Of a stretch of 18,707 nt of DNA, positions 7,946-15,658 are shown piece after piece. This DNA comes from Alphaproteobacteria bacterium. GTDB taxonomy: Bacteria > Pseudomonadota > Alphaproteobacteria > Rickettsiales > UBA8987. The notes under the pieces were generated by a model, which worked only from the letters and a program-made list of their open reading frames with translations, was not told the origin of the DNA and ran no database searches. Every line of letters starts with the position of its first letter. The stretch's first letter is position 1. The DNA is taken from the NCBI GenBank assembly GCA_003531345.1, contig DQGZ01000217.1:1-18707 (forward strand), read 5' to 3'. The position numbers and the translations under genes were made by a program.

Positions 7946-8818
7946 TTACCGCCATCTTCTATGCATCCAGAACCATTGTTCTGGGGTTTGCCTTATCCAT
8001 TTTTCGTAAATGGCATAAATTTCTTTGGTTATTGAGGTTATATCATCATTTTCTCTGATAAAAATAGGTGGTTCAAATATGCTTTTATATTTTCCATTTT
8101 CCATTCTTACTACTCGTGACATGATAATGGGTAACTTATACTTGATAGCAAATTCTGCTGGTGCTTGAGGTGCTTTTACTTTTCTGCCGAAAAATTCAAT
8201 TTCAACTCCGCTGGTTAAATGCTGGTCAACAAGCAGTCCTAGGCTTCCACCGCTCTTTAGCTGCTTTAAAATATCTTTAAAACCAGCAACCTCACCTTTA
8301 GGGATAATTTTAGCAGTGTAGCGGTTGCGACATTTTTGGATTAAATTTTCTACCAGCGGGTTTTTTGCCCTGCGATATATCAGCGCTGTATTCGGGTCTA
8401 GGTTTATTAGCATTCTTGAAGCTAATTCCCAATTGCCTATATGAGCTGAAACATAGATAAGTGAATTTGAAATTTGCTTTGCTAATATATGGTAATTTTT
8501 ATTTTCTATTTCAATTACGTCATCAATCTCTTCTTTTTTAAGCTTTGTAACCCTATCGAATTCTGCCCCGATTATACCTAAATTTTCCCAGCATTTTGAA
8601 GTAATTTCCCTGATCTCATTTTCGGATTTTTCAGGGAAAGCATATTTTAAATTTTCATATGCTATCTGGTTGGCGGAGTGCATTTTGCCAAAAAACTTGA
8701 CCAGCGAACCAACCAGCTTTGAAGAGCATTTTTGAGGAAAAAATTTCAGCAAAATGAAAAACCCATAAAGCAAAGATGCTTCAAATATATATTGGGGGTA
8801 TTTTAAAATTCTTTTCAC
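7946..8818 (-). CDS. lipid A biosynthesis lauroyl acyltransferase-like (LpxL/HtrB family)
   Basis: A 290-residue member of the LpxL/LpxM (HtrB) acyltransferase family. These inner-membrane enzymes add secondary acyl chains to lipid A from acyl-ACP. A single N-terminal hydrophobic segment (about residues 10-28) anchors the protein. The catalytic HxxxxE motif is SAHIGNWE, with His126 and Glu131. The family segments LVDQHLTSGVEIEFFG and APAEFAIKYKLPI, and the closing TPEQWFWMHRRWR, are all present. The length is slightly below E. coli LpxL (about 306). The ATG lies 12 nt after the gyrA stop, so the two are probably co-transcribed. The acyl chain and acceptor cannot be read from sequence. The gene implies an outer membrane with lipid A unless its substrate differs; no other lpx gene is in the window. 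Confidence 0.88.
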   Translation of the reverse strand: MKRILKYPQYIFEASLLYGFFILLKFFPQKCSSKLVGSLVKFFGKMHSANQIAYENLKYAFPEKSENEIREITSKCWENLGIIGAEFDRVTKLKKEEIDDVIEIENKNYHILAKQISNSLIYVSAHIGNWELASRMLINLDPNTALIYRRAKNPLVENLIQKCRNRYTAKIIPKGEVAGFKDILKQLKSGGSLGLLVDQHLTSGVEIEFFGRKVKAPQAPAEFAIKYKLPIIMSRVVRMENGKYKSIFEPPIFIRENDDITSITKEIYAIYEKWIRQTPEQWFWMHRRWR

Positions 8819-8830
8819 TAATTAGAAAAA

Positions 8831-11674
8831 CTACCCTTCAATATTTTCATTACCGACAGCTTCTTCATTAGCATTTTCTTGATTATCAGAAGTTTCTTCT
8901 TCACTTGCTGCAATTTTTGCTGCCGAAACGATCTTCTCTTTTTCGTCAATTCTAAAAATTGTAACACCTTGAGTGTTCCTACCAGCAACTCTGATGTCTT
9001 CAACAGGGCAGCGGATTAATTTACCCTGGTCAGTTACAAGCATTATTTGGTTCTTGTCTGTAACTGTGAAGCTTGCTGCAACCTTGCCATTTCTTTCACT
9101 GGTTACTATATTTGTTATACCCTTACCGCCCCGATTAGTAATACGATATTCAAATGCTGAAGAGCGCTTGCCATAGCCATTTTCAGTAACGGTTAGAATA
9201 AATTCTTCGCCTCTTGCAAATTCAATTATTTCATTAGTTGAAATTGCCTTCTGTTCAGCAGAGAGGTCAGCTAGAATTTCTTGAATTTTTGTTGCAACTA
9301 ATTCATTGCCAGTTTCATTGAGGGTTTCCAACGTAATTGGCTTGCTTAAGTTTATTACATCCAGATTCTTCAATTCAGTTTCAGGGGAGTATTTTGAAGG
9401 CAATATTTTTGCTAGCTCAATACGCTTTTCAAGGGCTATCTTTAAGTATTCACCCCTTGCAGAGGTTTCAGCAGTTACACCATTTAGAATTTCAAGTGAA
9501 ATAACTTTGTCTCCTTCAGCTAGGGTTATCCCCCTTACGCCAGAAGAATCACGCCCCTTAAACACACGAATTTTAGCAACTGGGAAGCGTAAAGCCTGCC
9601 CTTCTTTTGTTGCCATTAATATATGTTCATTTTCATTTGCAACCATTACGCCAACAAGCTCATCACCTTCTTCAAGTTTAATTGCAATTTTCCCATTAGC
9701 ACGAACTGACTCAAAATCAGAAAGTTTATTTCTACGGATATTACCTTTTGCAGTTGCAAAAATTATATCTAGGTTTTCTCTATCCTTTTCTTCCTCAGGT
9801 AATGCTAAAATTACATTTATAGTTTCATTAGGTTCAAGTGGAAAAATATTAACCAGACTTCTTCCCCTTGATTGCGGGCTGCCCAGAGGTAAACGGAAAG
9901 TTTTAAGTTTATATGCAATACCACGGGTTGAGAAGAATAACATTGGCGTATGAGTATTAGCAACGAACACTTGCGTTGTTGCATCTTCCTCTTTTAAGTC
10001 TAACCCGCTTCTGCCTTTACCACCCCTGCGCTGTGAGCGATAAGTTGAAAGTGGTACACGTTTAATATAGCCACCCATAGTAACAGTAACAACCATATCT
10101 TCTTTTGCTATCAGGCTTTCAATATCTTCGTCTAAGCCCATTGCCTCAATTTTCGTTTTGCGAGGTGTTGCAAAATTTTCTTTTATTTCTGCAAGTTCTT
10201 TGCGGATGATTTCCATTAATTTTATACTGTCACCTAATGTGTCTAAGGAATCTTCAATAAATTTCGAAATTTCTTTTATCTCATCAGTCAGCTTTTCCTG
10301 CTCTAACCCAGTTAAGCGTGCTAAGCGCATTTCAAGAATTGCTTTCGCCTGAGCATCAGTAAATTTACATTTGCCGCTTCTTATAACATTTTGTTCATCA
10401 TCAACTAATTTAATAAGTGCTTCAATTTGTTCTGCTGGCCAGTCCTTTGCCATTAAGCGTTCACGGGCAACCGCAACATCAGCCGAAGTTCTGATAATAG
10501 AAATAACTTCATCAATATTTGCAACAGCTAATGATAAGCCCACTAAAATATGTGCTCTCTCCCGAGCTTTATTCAGGTCAAATTTGATGCGTTTAGTAAC
10601 AACTTCCTTACGGAATTTAATAAATGACTCTAAAACATCTTTTAAATTCATCTGCTTAGGGCGGCCATGGTCTAGCGCAAGCAGATTTACCCCAAAGCTG
10701 GTCTGTAGCGGGGTGAATTTATATAATTGGTTCAACACAACGCTGCCAACAGCATCACGCTTAAGTTCAATTACTACACGTACACCTTCTTTATCAGATT
10801 CATCACGAAGTTCAGAAATGCCTTCAATTTTCTTTTCACGCACCAAAGCAGAAATTTTCTCAATCATTACCGCTTTGTTGACCTGATAAGGGACTTCAGA
10901 AATAATAATAGTTTGTTTATTGCCCTGTTCAATAATTTCAGCAGCACCACGAATAACAATAGAGCCACGACCAGTTTGCAAAGCATTAATTGCAGTTGCT
11001 CTGCCCATTATTATGCCACCAGTTGGGAAATCAGGTGCAGGAACAATTTCGGTAAGTTCGTCAAGTGTAATATCTGGGCGCTCCATTATTGCAATTGTAG
11101 CGTCAATCACTTCACCTAAATTATGTGGTGGAATATTAGTTGCCATACCAACGGCAATACCACTACTACCATTAACTAAAAGATTAGGGAATTTTGCTGG
11201 TAAAACCACAGGCTCTTTTTCTGAGCCGTCATAATTGTCTTGGAAATCAACCGTTTCTTTTTCGATATCCGCAACTAATTCATGCGTAACCTTAGCCATT
11301 CTTGACTCAGTGTAACGCATTGCAGCAGGGGAATCACCATCCATAGAGCCGAAGTTGCCTTGTCCATCAACCAGTGGTAGGCGCATTGAGAAATCCTGCG
11401 CCATACGAACTAATGAGTCATAAATAGCAGAGTCACCATGCGGGTGATATTTACCCATTACATCACCAACTATTCTTGCTGATTTTCTATAAGGTTTATT
11501 TGAATGTACACCTGCATCATTCATTGCATATATAATACGTCTGTGTACTGGCTTTAAGCCATCACGTGCGTCAGGAATAGCACGGCTGACTATAACGCTC
11601 ATCGCATAATCCAGATAGCTGGACTCCATCTCTTTTCGTATGGAAATAGGAATAATTTCTGATGCTTTTGTCAT
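8831..11674 (-). CDS. gyrA: DNA gyrase subunit A
   Basis: A 947-residue DNA breakage-reunion subunit of gyrase. The catalytic Tyr121 lies in AAMRYTE. The quinolone-determining region HPHGDSAIYDSLVRMAQ has Ser82 and Asp86 at the positions of E. coli Ser83 and Asp87, the quinolone-susceptible residues. The C-terminal beta-pinwheel begins with the GyrA box QRRGGKG (548-554), which separates gyrase from topoisomerase IV ParC, and ends in an acidic Glu/Asn-rich tail. A segment near residues 760-830 (ILPSKYSPETELKN through NEIIEFARGEEFI) lengthens one blade, as is usual in alphaproteobacteria. No Shine-Dalgarno is seen at the ATG. It heads a minus-strand run with the acyltransferase gene 12 nt downstream, then gyrB and ispA. 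Confidence 0.98.
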   Translation of the reverse strand: MTKASEIIPISIRKEMESSYLDYAMSVIVSRAIPDARDGLKPVHRRIIYAMNDAGVHSNKPYRKSARIVGDVMGKYHPHGDSAIYDSLVRMAQDFSMRLPLVDGQGNFGSMDGDSPAAMRYTESRMAKVTHELVADIEKETVDFQDNYDGSEKEPVVLPAKFPNLLVNGSSGIAVGMATNIPPHNLGEVIDATIAIMERPDITLDELTEIVPAPDFPTGGIIMGRATAINALQTGRGSIVIRGAAEIIEQGNKQTIIISEVPYQVNKAVMIEKISALVREKKIEGISELRDESDKEGVRVVIELKRDAVGSVVLNQLYKFTPLQTSFGVNLLALDHGRPKQMNLKDVLESFIKFRKEVVTKRIKFDLNKARERAHILVGLSLAVANIDEVISIIRTSADVAVARERLMAKDWPAEQIEALIKLVDDEQNVIRSGKCKFTDAQAKAILEMRLARLTGLEQEKLTDEIKEISKFIEDSLDTLGDSIKLMEIIRKELAEIKENFATPRKTKIEAMGLDEDIESLIAKEDMVVTVTMGGYIKRVPLSTYRSQRRGGKGRSGLDLKEEDATTQVFVANTHTPMLFFSTRGIAYKLKTFRLPLGSPQSRGRSLVNIFPLEPNETINVILALPEEEKDRENLDIIFATAKGNIRRNKLSDFESVRANGKIAIKLEEGDELVGVMVANENEHILMATKEGQALRFPVAKIRVFKGRDSSGVRGITLAEGDKVISLEILNGVTAETSARGEYLKIALEKRIELAKILPSKYSPETELKNLDVINLSKPITLETLNETGNELVATKIQEILADLSAEQKAISTNEIIEFARGEEFILTVTENGYGKRSSAFEYRITNRGGKGITNIVTSERNGKVAASFTVTDKNQIMLVTDQGKLIRCPVEDIRVAGRNTQGVTIFRIDEKEKIVSAAKIAASEEETSDNQENANEEAVGNENIEG

Positions 11675-11714
11675 AAATTGCTAAGACTTAAATAATTTTC
11701 AAACTAACCAAAAA

Positions 11715-11742
11715 TTTATAGCACCTTAAAACGCCAGAGCAA
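11715..11742 (-). promoter_or_regulatory. candidate gyrA promoter
   Basis: On the minus strand, TTGCTC (plus 11737-11742) and TATAAA (plus 11715-11720) are separated by 16 nt. A start near 11708 would give a leader of about 34 nt before the gyrA ATG at 11674. The -35 box keeps only TTG and one more base, so the call is tentative. Confidence 0.35.
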
Positions 11743-11821
11743 TAGAAAAACCAACAAAAAACCAACTTTTTTAGTTGACAAAAAATACCCCCCTTCCGAG
11801 CTCAGCAAACAGGAGGTTATA

Positions 11822-11845
11822 ATGACTATACAAAAAAGACAATAA
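11822..11845 (+). CDS. possible seven-codon leader ORF before the capsid protease
   Basis: An ATG with perfect AGGAGG 5 nt upstream (11811-11816) encodes MTIQKRQ and stops at TAA (11843-11845). A second TAA in the same frame (11846-11848) overlaps the ATG of the protease gene as TAATG. The best ribosome binding site of the region therefore serves this tiny ORF and not the protease directly. Ribosomes ending here could re-start at 11848. Alternatively, AGGAGG may serve the ATG at 11848 poorly, at a long distance of about 31 nt, or the ORF may be a remnant of a deleted upstream gene. Confidence 0.35.
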   Translation: MTIQKRQ

Positions 11846-11847
11846 TA

Positions 11848-12384
11848 ATGACCCCAAAAACTTTATTACAATATCCGCTTCAGGTTAAGTCCTATAATGA
11901 AAACGGCTTTTTCGCAGGCTATGCGTCAATATATAATAAACAGGATTTTCATAATGACATAATCTTAAACGGTGCCTTTAAGAATGTAGAAAAAAGCAAT
12001 TATAATGGAGAAATAAAGCTTCTCTGGCAGCACAAGGCGGATGAGCCTATCGGCACTTTTACCAAAATCATTGAAGATGCAAAAGGGCTATATGTAGAAG
12101 GCAAGCTGAATTTAAATGTAGAGCGTGCCAGAGAAGCCTATTCATTATTAAAATCTGGCGCACTAAATGGTCTTAGCGTTGGCTTCATAGTTAAGGAACA
12201 TGAATATGACGAAGAACAGAACATCAGGTTCATATCAAAAGCAGAATTATGGGAGATAAGCCTAGTAACTTTCCCAGCTAACAGCGAAGCAAAAATAAAA
12301 GTAGTTAAGGCAATTGGTTTAGAAAGTGATGAGCACGAACTCATCAGCAAATTAGACAAAATAATCAAAAATTTAAAACAATAA
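11848..12384 (+). CDS. HK97-family prohead protease (GTA g4-like)
   Basis: A 178-residue phage prohead protease (peptidase family U35/S78), which cleaves the scaffold part of the capsid protein during head maturation. Typical landmarks are GYASIYNKQDFHND and GAF near residues 24-44, the catalytic His62 in LLWQHKADEPIG, the catalytic Ser110 in LNGLSVGF, and AELWEISLVTFPAN around residues 132-145. Order and type match gene 4 of the Rhodobacter capsulatus gene transfer agent, and the capsid gene follows after 5 nt. The gene is intact, so the protein should be active. Terminase and portal, which normally precede it, are absent here; gyrA lies divergently instead. Confidence 0.9.
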   Translation: MTPKTLLQYPLQVKSYNENGFFAGYASIYNKQDFHNDIILNGAFKNVEKSNYNGEIKLLWQHKADEPIGTFTKIIEDAKGLYVEGKLNLNVERAREAYSLLKSGALNGLSVGFIVKEHEYDEEQNIRFISKAELWEISLVTFPANSEAKIKVVKAIGLESDEHELISKLDKIIKNLKQ

Positions 12385-12389
12385 AATAT

Positions 12390-13595
12390 ATGAGCATTTC
12401 AACAATAACGAGAAAAGTGGACGACTTAGGCAATGCATGGGAACAGTTCAAGGAGCTGAATGACCGCAGGCTTAGAGAGATAGAGAAAAAAGGCAGCGCA
12501 GATGCAGTAACTATTGACCATTTGAATAAGATAAATAACGCACTTGATAATTATAAATCCCGTGTAGACAGTTTGGAGGTGGTTCTTAACAGACCAATGA
12601 TGGGCGGTATGGAATATAAGAATAATATTTCACACGAAACCGCAATTGAGCATAAAGAGGCATTCATTAACTATGTAAGAAAAGGGATTGAGGGTGATCT
12701 TTCGCATCTGGAAAAAAAGGCATTATCGTCAGGCAGTGATGCAGATGGTGGTTATTTACTTACCCCAAATATGAGTGGCGCTATCGCAAAGGCTGTTTTT
12801 GAAACATCACCTATGCGTAAAGTTGCATCAATAGTTACTGTATCAACTGACCAGCTAGATGTTATACAGGATAATGATAGTGCGGCAGCAGCGTGGGCAT
12901 CAAGTGAAACCGCATCAGTTTCTGATTCAAATTCACCAACAATTGGTAAAGTAGTTATCACAGCGCATGAGCTTGTTGCGCAACCTAAAGCAACCCAAAG
13001 ATTGATTGATGATTCATCAATTGATATTGAAGCATGGCTGACTGAAAAATTAGCAGAAATTTTCTCCAGAACAGAAAATACAGCTTTCATTAGCGGTAAT
13101 GGTTCAGGCAAGCCAAAAGGTATTTTGGCTTATGGTGCTGGAACAGCGAGCGATGAAATTGAACAGGTAAATTCTGGCTCGGCAGGTGCGGTGACCTCAG
13201 ATGGAATAATAAAATTATTCTATGCGCTGAAAGATGAATATGCACAGAATGCAAATTTCTTTATGAACCGTGCAACTGTTCAGGCTATCCGGTTACTTAA
13301 GGAATCAAGCACTAATCAATATTTATGGCAGCCAGGCCTTGCTTCTGGTCAACCAGATTCACTGCTCGGCGTACCTGTGGTTATGGCATCTGATATGCCA
13401 GTTCCAGCAAACAATTCACTTTCAATTGCAGTGGGTGATTTTAAACGTGCCTACCAGATAGTAGACAGAACAGGAATCAGAATACTGCGGGACCCATACA
13501 CTGAAAAACCATACGTGAAGTTTTATACAACTAAACGTGTTGGCGGTGAAGTAGTTCTTACCGAAGCGATAAAAATTCTCAAATTAGCAGCATAA
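12390..13595 (+). CDS. HK97-fold major capsid protein (GTA g5-like)
   Basis: A 401-residue HK97-type major capsid protein. The first 110 or so residues are polar and helix-prone and form the scaffold (delta) domain. The HK97-fold shell part begins near Ala111 with ALSSGSDADGGYLLTP, the characteristic start of mature capsid proteins in this family, so cleavage by the neighbouring protease is expected close to there, leaving about 290 residues. Other family landmarks are SPMRKVASIVTV, WASSETA, QPKATQRLIDDSSIDIEAWL, FISGNGSGKPKGIL and a C-terminal GDFKRAYQIVDRTGIRILRDPYTEKPYVKFY. The length agrees with RcGTA g5. The start lies 5 nt after the protease stop, and an 80-nt gap with a palindrome follows it. 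Confidence 0.93.
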   Translation: MSISTITRKVDDLGNAWEQFKELNDRRLREIEKKGSADAVTIDHLNKINNALDNYKSRVDSLEVVLNRPMMGGMEYKNNISHETAIEHKEAFINYVRKGIEGDLSHLEKKALSSGSDADGGYLLTPNMSGAIAKAVFETSPMRKVASIVTVSTDQLDVIQDNDSAAAAWASSETASVSDSNSPTIGKVVITAHELVAQPKATQRLIDDSSIDIEAWLTEKLAEIFSRTENTAFISGNGSGKPKGILAYGAGTASDEIEQVNSGSAGAVTSDGIIKLFYALKDEYAQNANFFMNRATVQAIRLLKESSTNQYLWQPGLASGQPDSLLGVPVVMASDMPVPANNSLSIAVGDFKRAYQIVDRTGIRILRDPYTEKPYVKFYTTKRVGGEVVLTEAIKILKLAA

Positions 13596-13597
13596 AC

Positions 13598-13674
13598 TAG
13601 GTTCTAAGTGTCAGAGGTCAGGTATCAGTATGATAACCTGAAACTGACACCTGACCCCTGAAACCTGAAACCTA
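13598..13674. repeat. imperfect palindrome of 7-nt units between capsid and connector genes
   Basis: Almost the whole 80-nt gap between g5 and g6 is a palindrome. Its ends are TAGGTT (13598-13603) and AACCTA (13669-13674). The inner hairpin pairs CAGGT and ATC (13619-13626) with GAT and ACCTG (13632-13634, 13636-13640). Both arms, read outward, are built of heptamers such as CTGAAAC, CTGACAC, CTGACCC and CTGATAC. No Shine-Dalgarno remains before the g6 ATG at 13676. It looks like a small inserted repeat element or an mRNA processing or stabilising hairpin after the capsid gene. Confidence 0.6.
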
Positions 13675-13675
13675 T

Positions 13676-14215
13676 ATGAAATATCCCCACCTTGAAATAT
13701 TAACTCCTGCTGCTGCTCTGCCCTTATCAGTTTTTGAAGTTCAGACATATCTGCGTATTGACGGAGATTTTGAATATGACCTGATAGAATCAATGATCAA
13801 AGCAGCAGTAAATGCCGCTGAAGATTTTATAGGAAAAACTATCATCAAAAAGAAATATAAGGCAAGTTTTGATGAGAATATTGAATATGAAACATTTCTT
13901 CCAAAGCAGCCTGTATTAAGCGTTAGCGAGGTTAGAATAATCAATGCAGATGATAGTACAAGCATTGTTGATGATTCCAGATATTATCTTTCAAGCGGTA
14001 ATGAAAAGCTTATCTGCGACACAATATTCAGCGGTAAAAGAATAGAAGTAGATTATTTTGCGGGCATTAGCGAAACCGCAGAAACAACGCCAGACTTCAT
14101 AAAACAGGCTTTGCTTAACCATATTGCAAATATGTATGAGCGCAAAACTGCCTCATCTAATATTCCGGAACTGGCAAGATATTTATATAATTTCCACAGA
14201 AGGGTGAGGTTTTAG
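13676..14215 (+). CDS. head-tail connector / adaptor protein (GTA g6-like)
   Basis: A 179-residue protein of the phage head-tail connector family (gp6-like, phiE125 gp8 type), which forms a ring below the portal and joins head to tail. Visible features are the N-terminal LSVFEVQTYLRIDGDFEYD helix, the IKAAVNAAEDFIGKTI helix, the QPVLSVSEVRI strand, FAGISE, and a C-terminal helix FIKQALLNHIANMYE. This is the same plan as RcGTA g6. The ATG is 2 nt beyond the palindrome and lacks a Shine-Dalgarno. The gene ends 2 nt before g12, where g7-g11 would be expected in a standard GTA cluster. Distant homologues show little sequence identity, so the position between capsid and tail genes supports the call. 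Confidence 0.82.
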   Translation: MKYPHLEILTPAAALPLSVFEVQTYLRIDGDFEYDLIESMIKAAVNAAEDFIGKTIIKKKYKASFDENIEYETFLPKQPVLSVSEVRIINADDSTSIVDDSRYYLSSGNEKLICDTIFSGKRIEVDYFAGISETAETTPDFIKQALLNHIANMYERKTASSNIPELARYLYNFHRRVRF

Positions 14216-14217
14216 TC

Positions 14218-14823
14218 ATGACATCATTTCACGAAATAAAATTTCCTTCTGAAGTTTCCTTCAAGGCAAAATGTTACGCCGAATTTAAAACCAGTGTGGT
14301 GAGTTTAAATTCAGGCTATGAAAAGCGTAATCAGCAATGGCTTTTTGGTAGAAGAAAATATGAAATAGAGTTTAAGAATATCGGCAAGGCAGAGGCTAAT
14401 AAAGTGATTTCTTTCTTTCAGGCTAGGAATGGAAAATTAAATGGTTTCAGGTTCAAAGACTGGGATGAGTTTGAAGCAAAAGATGAAAATGTAGGAATAG
14501 GAGATGGCGAAACAACAGAATTTCAACTGATAAAAAATTATGGTGACGAAAATTATAATTATCAAAGAAAAATTACTAAACCTGTGGAGGGAAAGCTCAT
14601 CATTAAACAAAATGGATCTGTTGTTTCTGGATCTGCTTATGATGTGTTTTGGGATAAGGGTATTATATCTTTTGATACTGCCCCTGATACAGGAGCCATT
14701 ATTACAGCTGATTTCGAATTTGATGTACCAGTAAGGTTCGATACGGATTTTCTAAGCCTTAAAACTGAAGAATACGGAAAATCTTCCATAGAAAAAATTT
14801 CATTGATTGAAATTAAGCAGTAA
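14218..14823 (+). CDS. distal tail protein, DUF2460 family (GTA g12-like)
   Basis: A 201-residue protein of the TIGR02217/DUF2460 family, the product of RcGTA gene 12, which forms the distal tail ring between tube and baseplate hub. Typical wording includes FHEIKFPSEVSFKA at the start, FFQARNGKLNGFRFKDWDEF in the middle, and FEFDVPVRFDTDFL near the end. GAGG lies just upstream of the ATG as ribosome binding site. It follows g6 after 2 nt, so the tail-tube genes are skipped. The g13 start follows 4 nt after its stop. Confidence 0.88.
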   Translation: MTSFHEIKFPSEVSFKAKCYAEFKTSVVSLNSGYEKRNQQWLFGRRKYEIEFKNIGKAEANKVISFFQARNGKLNGFRFKDWDEFEAKDENVGIGDGETTEFQLIKNYGDENYNYQRKITKPVEGKLIIKQNGSVVSGSAYDVFWDKGIISFDTAPDTGAIITADFEFDVPVRFDTDFLSLKTEEYGKSSIEKISLIEIKQ

Positions 14824-14827
14824 TTAT

Positions 14828-15658
14828 ATGAAAAATATTCCAGAAAATTTACAAACACATTTAACCAGCGATGCAACCAATCTGGTAAAATGTTTGTTGG
14901 TAAAACTCAGTAATGAAACGGAAATAGGTTTTACTGAAAGTGATATTGAATTTGAATATGAAGGAGTAATATATAAGCCCTTTTCAGGGTTTAATTTAGA
15001 TAAGCTGAATTACCGCTTAAATGCCAATCAGGAAGCGCAGATATATACTTGTTTTGATGATTTTGAAATTTCGCAGGCAGATATAATAAGTGGTAAATAT
15101 CTTGATGCAGAGATAGAAATTTTTTCAGTTAATATTTCTAATCTTTCATCAGGAAAAATAATTTTACAAACTGGTTTTGTTGCGGAAATAATTTCAGATA
15201 AGGAAAAATTCTTTTTCAAAATAGAAGGTTTTGCAAGTAAGTTAAAAAAAATAATTACTCAGTATTATTCCAAACAATGCAGGGCAAAATTTGGAGATGC
15301 TAAATGCGGCAAAGACCTTGAAGACTATAAATACACAGGATCAGTTACTGAATCAATAAATAATTATTCATTTAAAGATACATCACGGGAAGAAGAAGAT
15401 TATTATTTCAATTACGGAGTAATCAAATTTTTAAGCGGGCAGAATTTAGGGATAAAATATGACGTTAGAAAATTTAGAGATGAAGTTATAGAACTACTAT
15501 TACCTTCAAAATTTTCTATTCAAACTGGTGATGAATATGAGATTTATGTTGGTTGTGATAAGGAGTTTTCTACCTGTATCTCAAAATTCAATAATGCTAT
15601 AAATTTTCGTGGTGAGCCATCAGTGCCTGGTAGTGAAAAATTACTTCGGGGGTTTTAG
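14828..15658 (+). CDS. baseplate hub protein, DUF2163 family (GTA g13-like)
   Basis: A 276-residue protein of the TIGR02218/DUF2163 family, the RcGTA gene 13 hub. The N-terminus MKNIPENLQTHLTSDATN matches the family start, so the ATG at 14828 is chosen over the in-frame TTG at 14807. Four conserved cysteines, Cys151 and Cys160 (CRAKFGDAKC) and Cys243 and Cys250 (CDKEFSTC), sit where hub proteins of this type hold an iron-sulfur cluster, as in lambda gpL-like tail tips. The family ending NAINFRGEPSVPG follows. All four cysteines are kept, which argues for a working protein. The stop codon overlaps the GTG start of g14 (TAGTG). Confidence 0.88.
   Translation: MKNIPENLQTHLTSDATNLVKCLLVKLSNETEIGFTESDIEFEYEGVIYKPFSGFNLDKLNYRLNANQEAQIYTCFDDFEISQADIISGKYLDAEIEIFSVNISNLSSGKIILQTGFVAEIISDKEKFFFKIEGFASKLKKIITQYYSKQCRAKFGDAKCGKDLEDYKYTGSVTESINNYSFKDTSREEEDYYFNYGVIKFLSGQNLGIKYDVRKFRDEVIELLLPSKFSIQTGDEYEIYVGCDKEFSTCISKFNNAINFRGEPSVPGSEKLLRGF

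Larger units (their letters stand above)
11675..11847. other. divergent control region between gyrA and the GTA-like block
   Basis: The longest gene-free stretch here (173 nt). It holds the candidate gyrA promoter, a tandem AAAAACCAAC pair at 11746-11755 and 11757-11766 (11-bp period), a small CAACT/AGTTG hairpin at 11763-11777, an isolated TTGACA at 11775-11780 without a fitting -10 box, and an AGGAGG at 11811-11816. TTAA-N7-TCAA at 11688-11702 is one base off the CtrA consensus (TTAA-N7-TTAA), which is weak evidence in AT-rich DNA. No convincing plus-strand promoter was found. Confidence 0.5.

Noticed and set aside
10727..11119. 130-residue plus-strand ORF
   Set aside because: Shadow of gyrA, with low-complexity Asn/Ser/Phe-rich composition and no family resemblance.
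11775..11780. Perfect TTGACA as -35 box of a GTA promoter
   Set aside because: No -10-like sequence lies 15-19 nt downstream (the stretch is GC-rich around GAGCTC). The TATAAT at 11818-11823 is 37 nt away and overlaps the leader start.
13611..13793. 60-residue minus-strand ORF over the palindrome
   Set aside because: It runs antisense through the start of the connector gene and its coding part is only the repeat plus shadow sequence.
14807..14827. TTG start seven codons upstream for the hub gene
   Set aside because: It lies inside g12, has no Shine-Dalgarno, and the family N-terminus matches the ATG at 14828.
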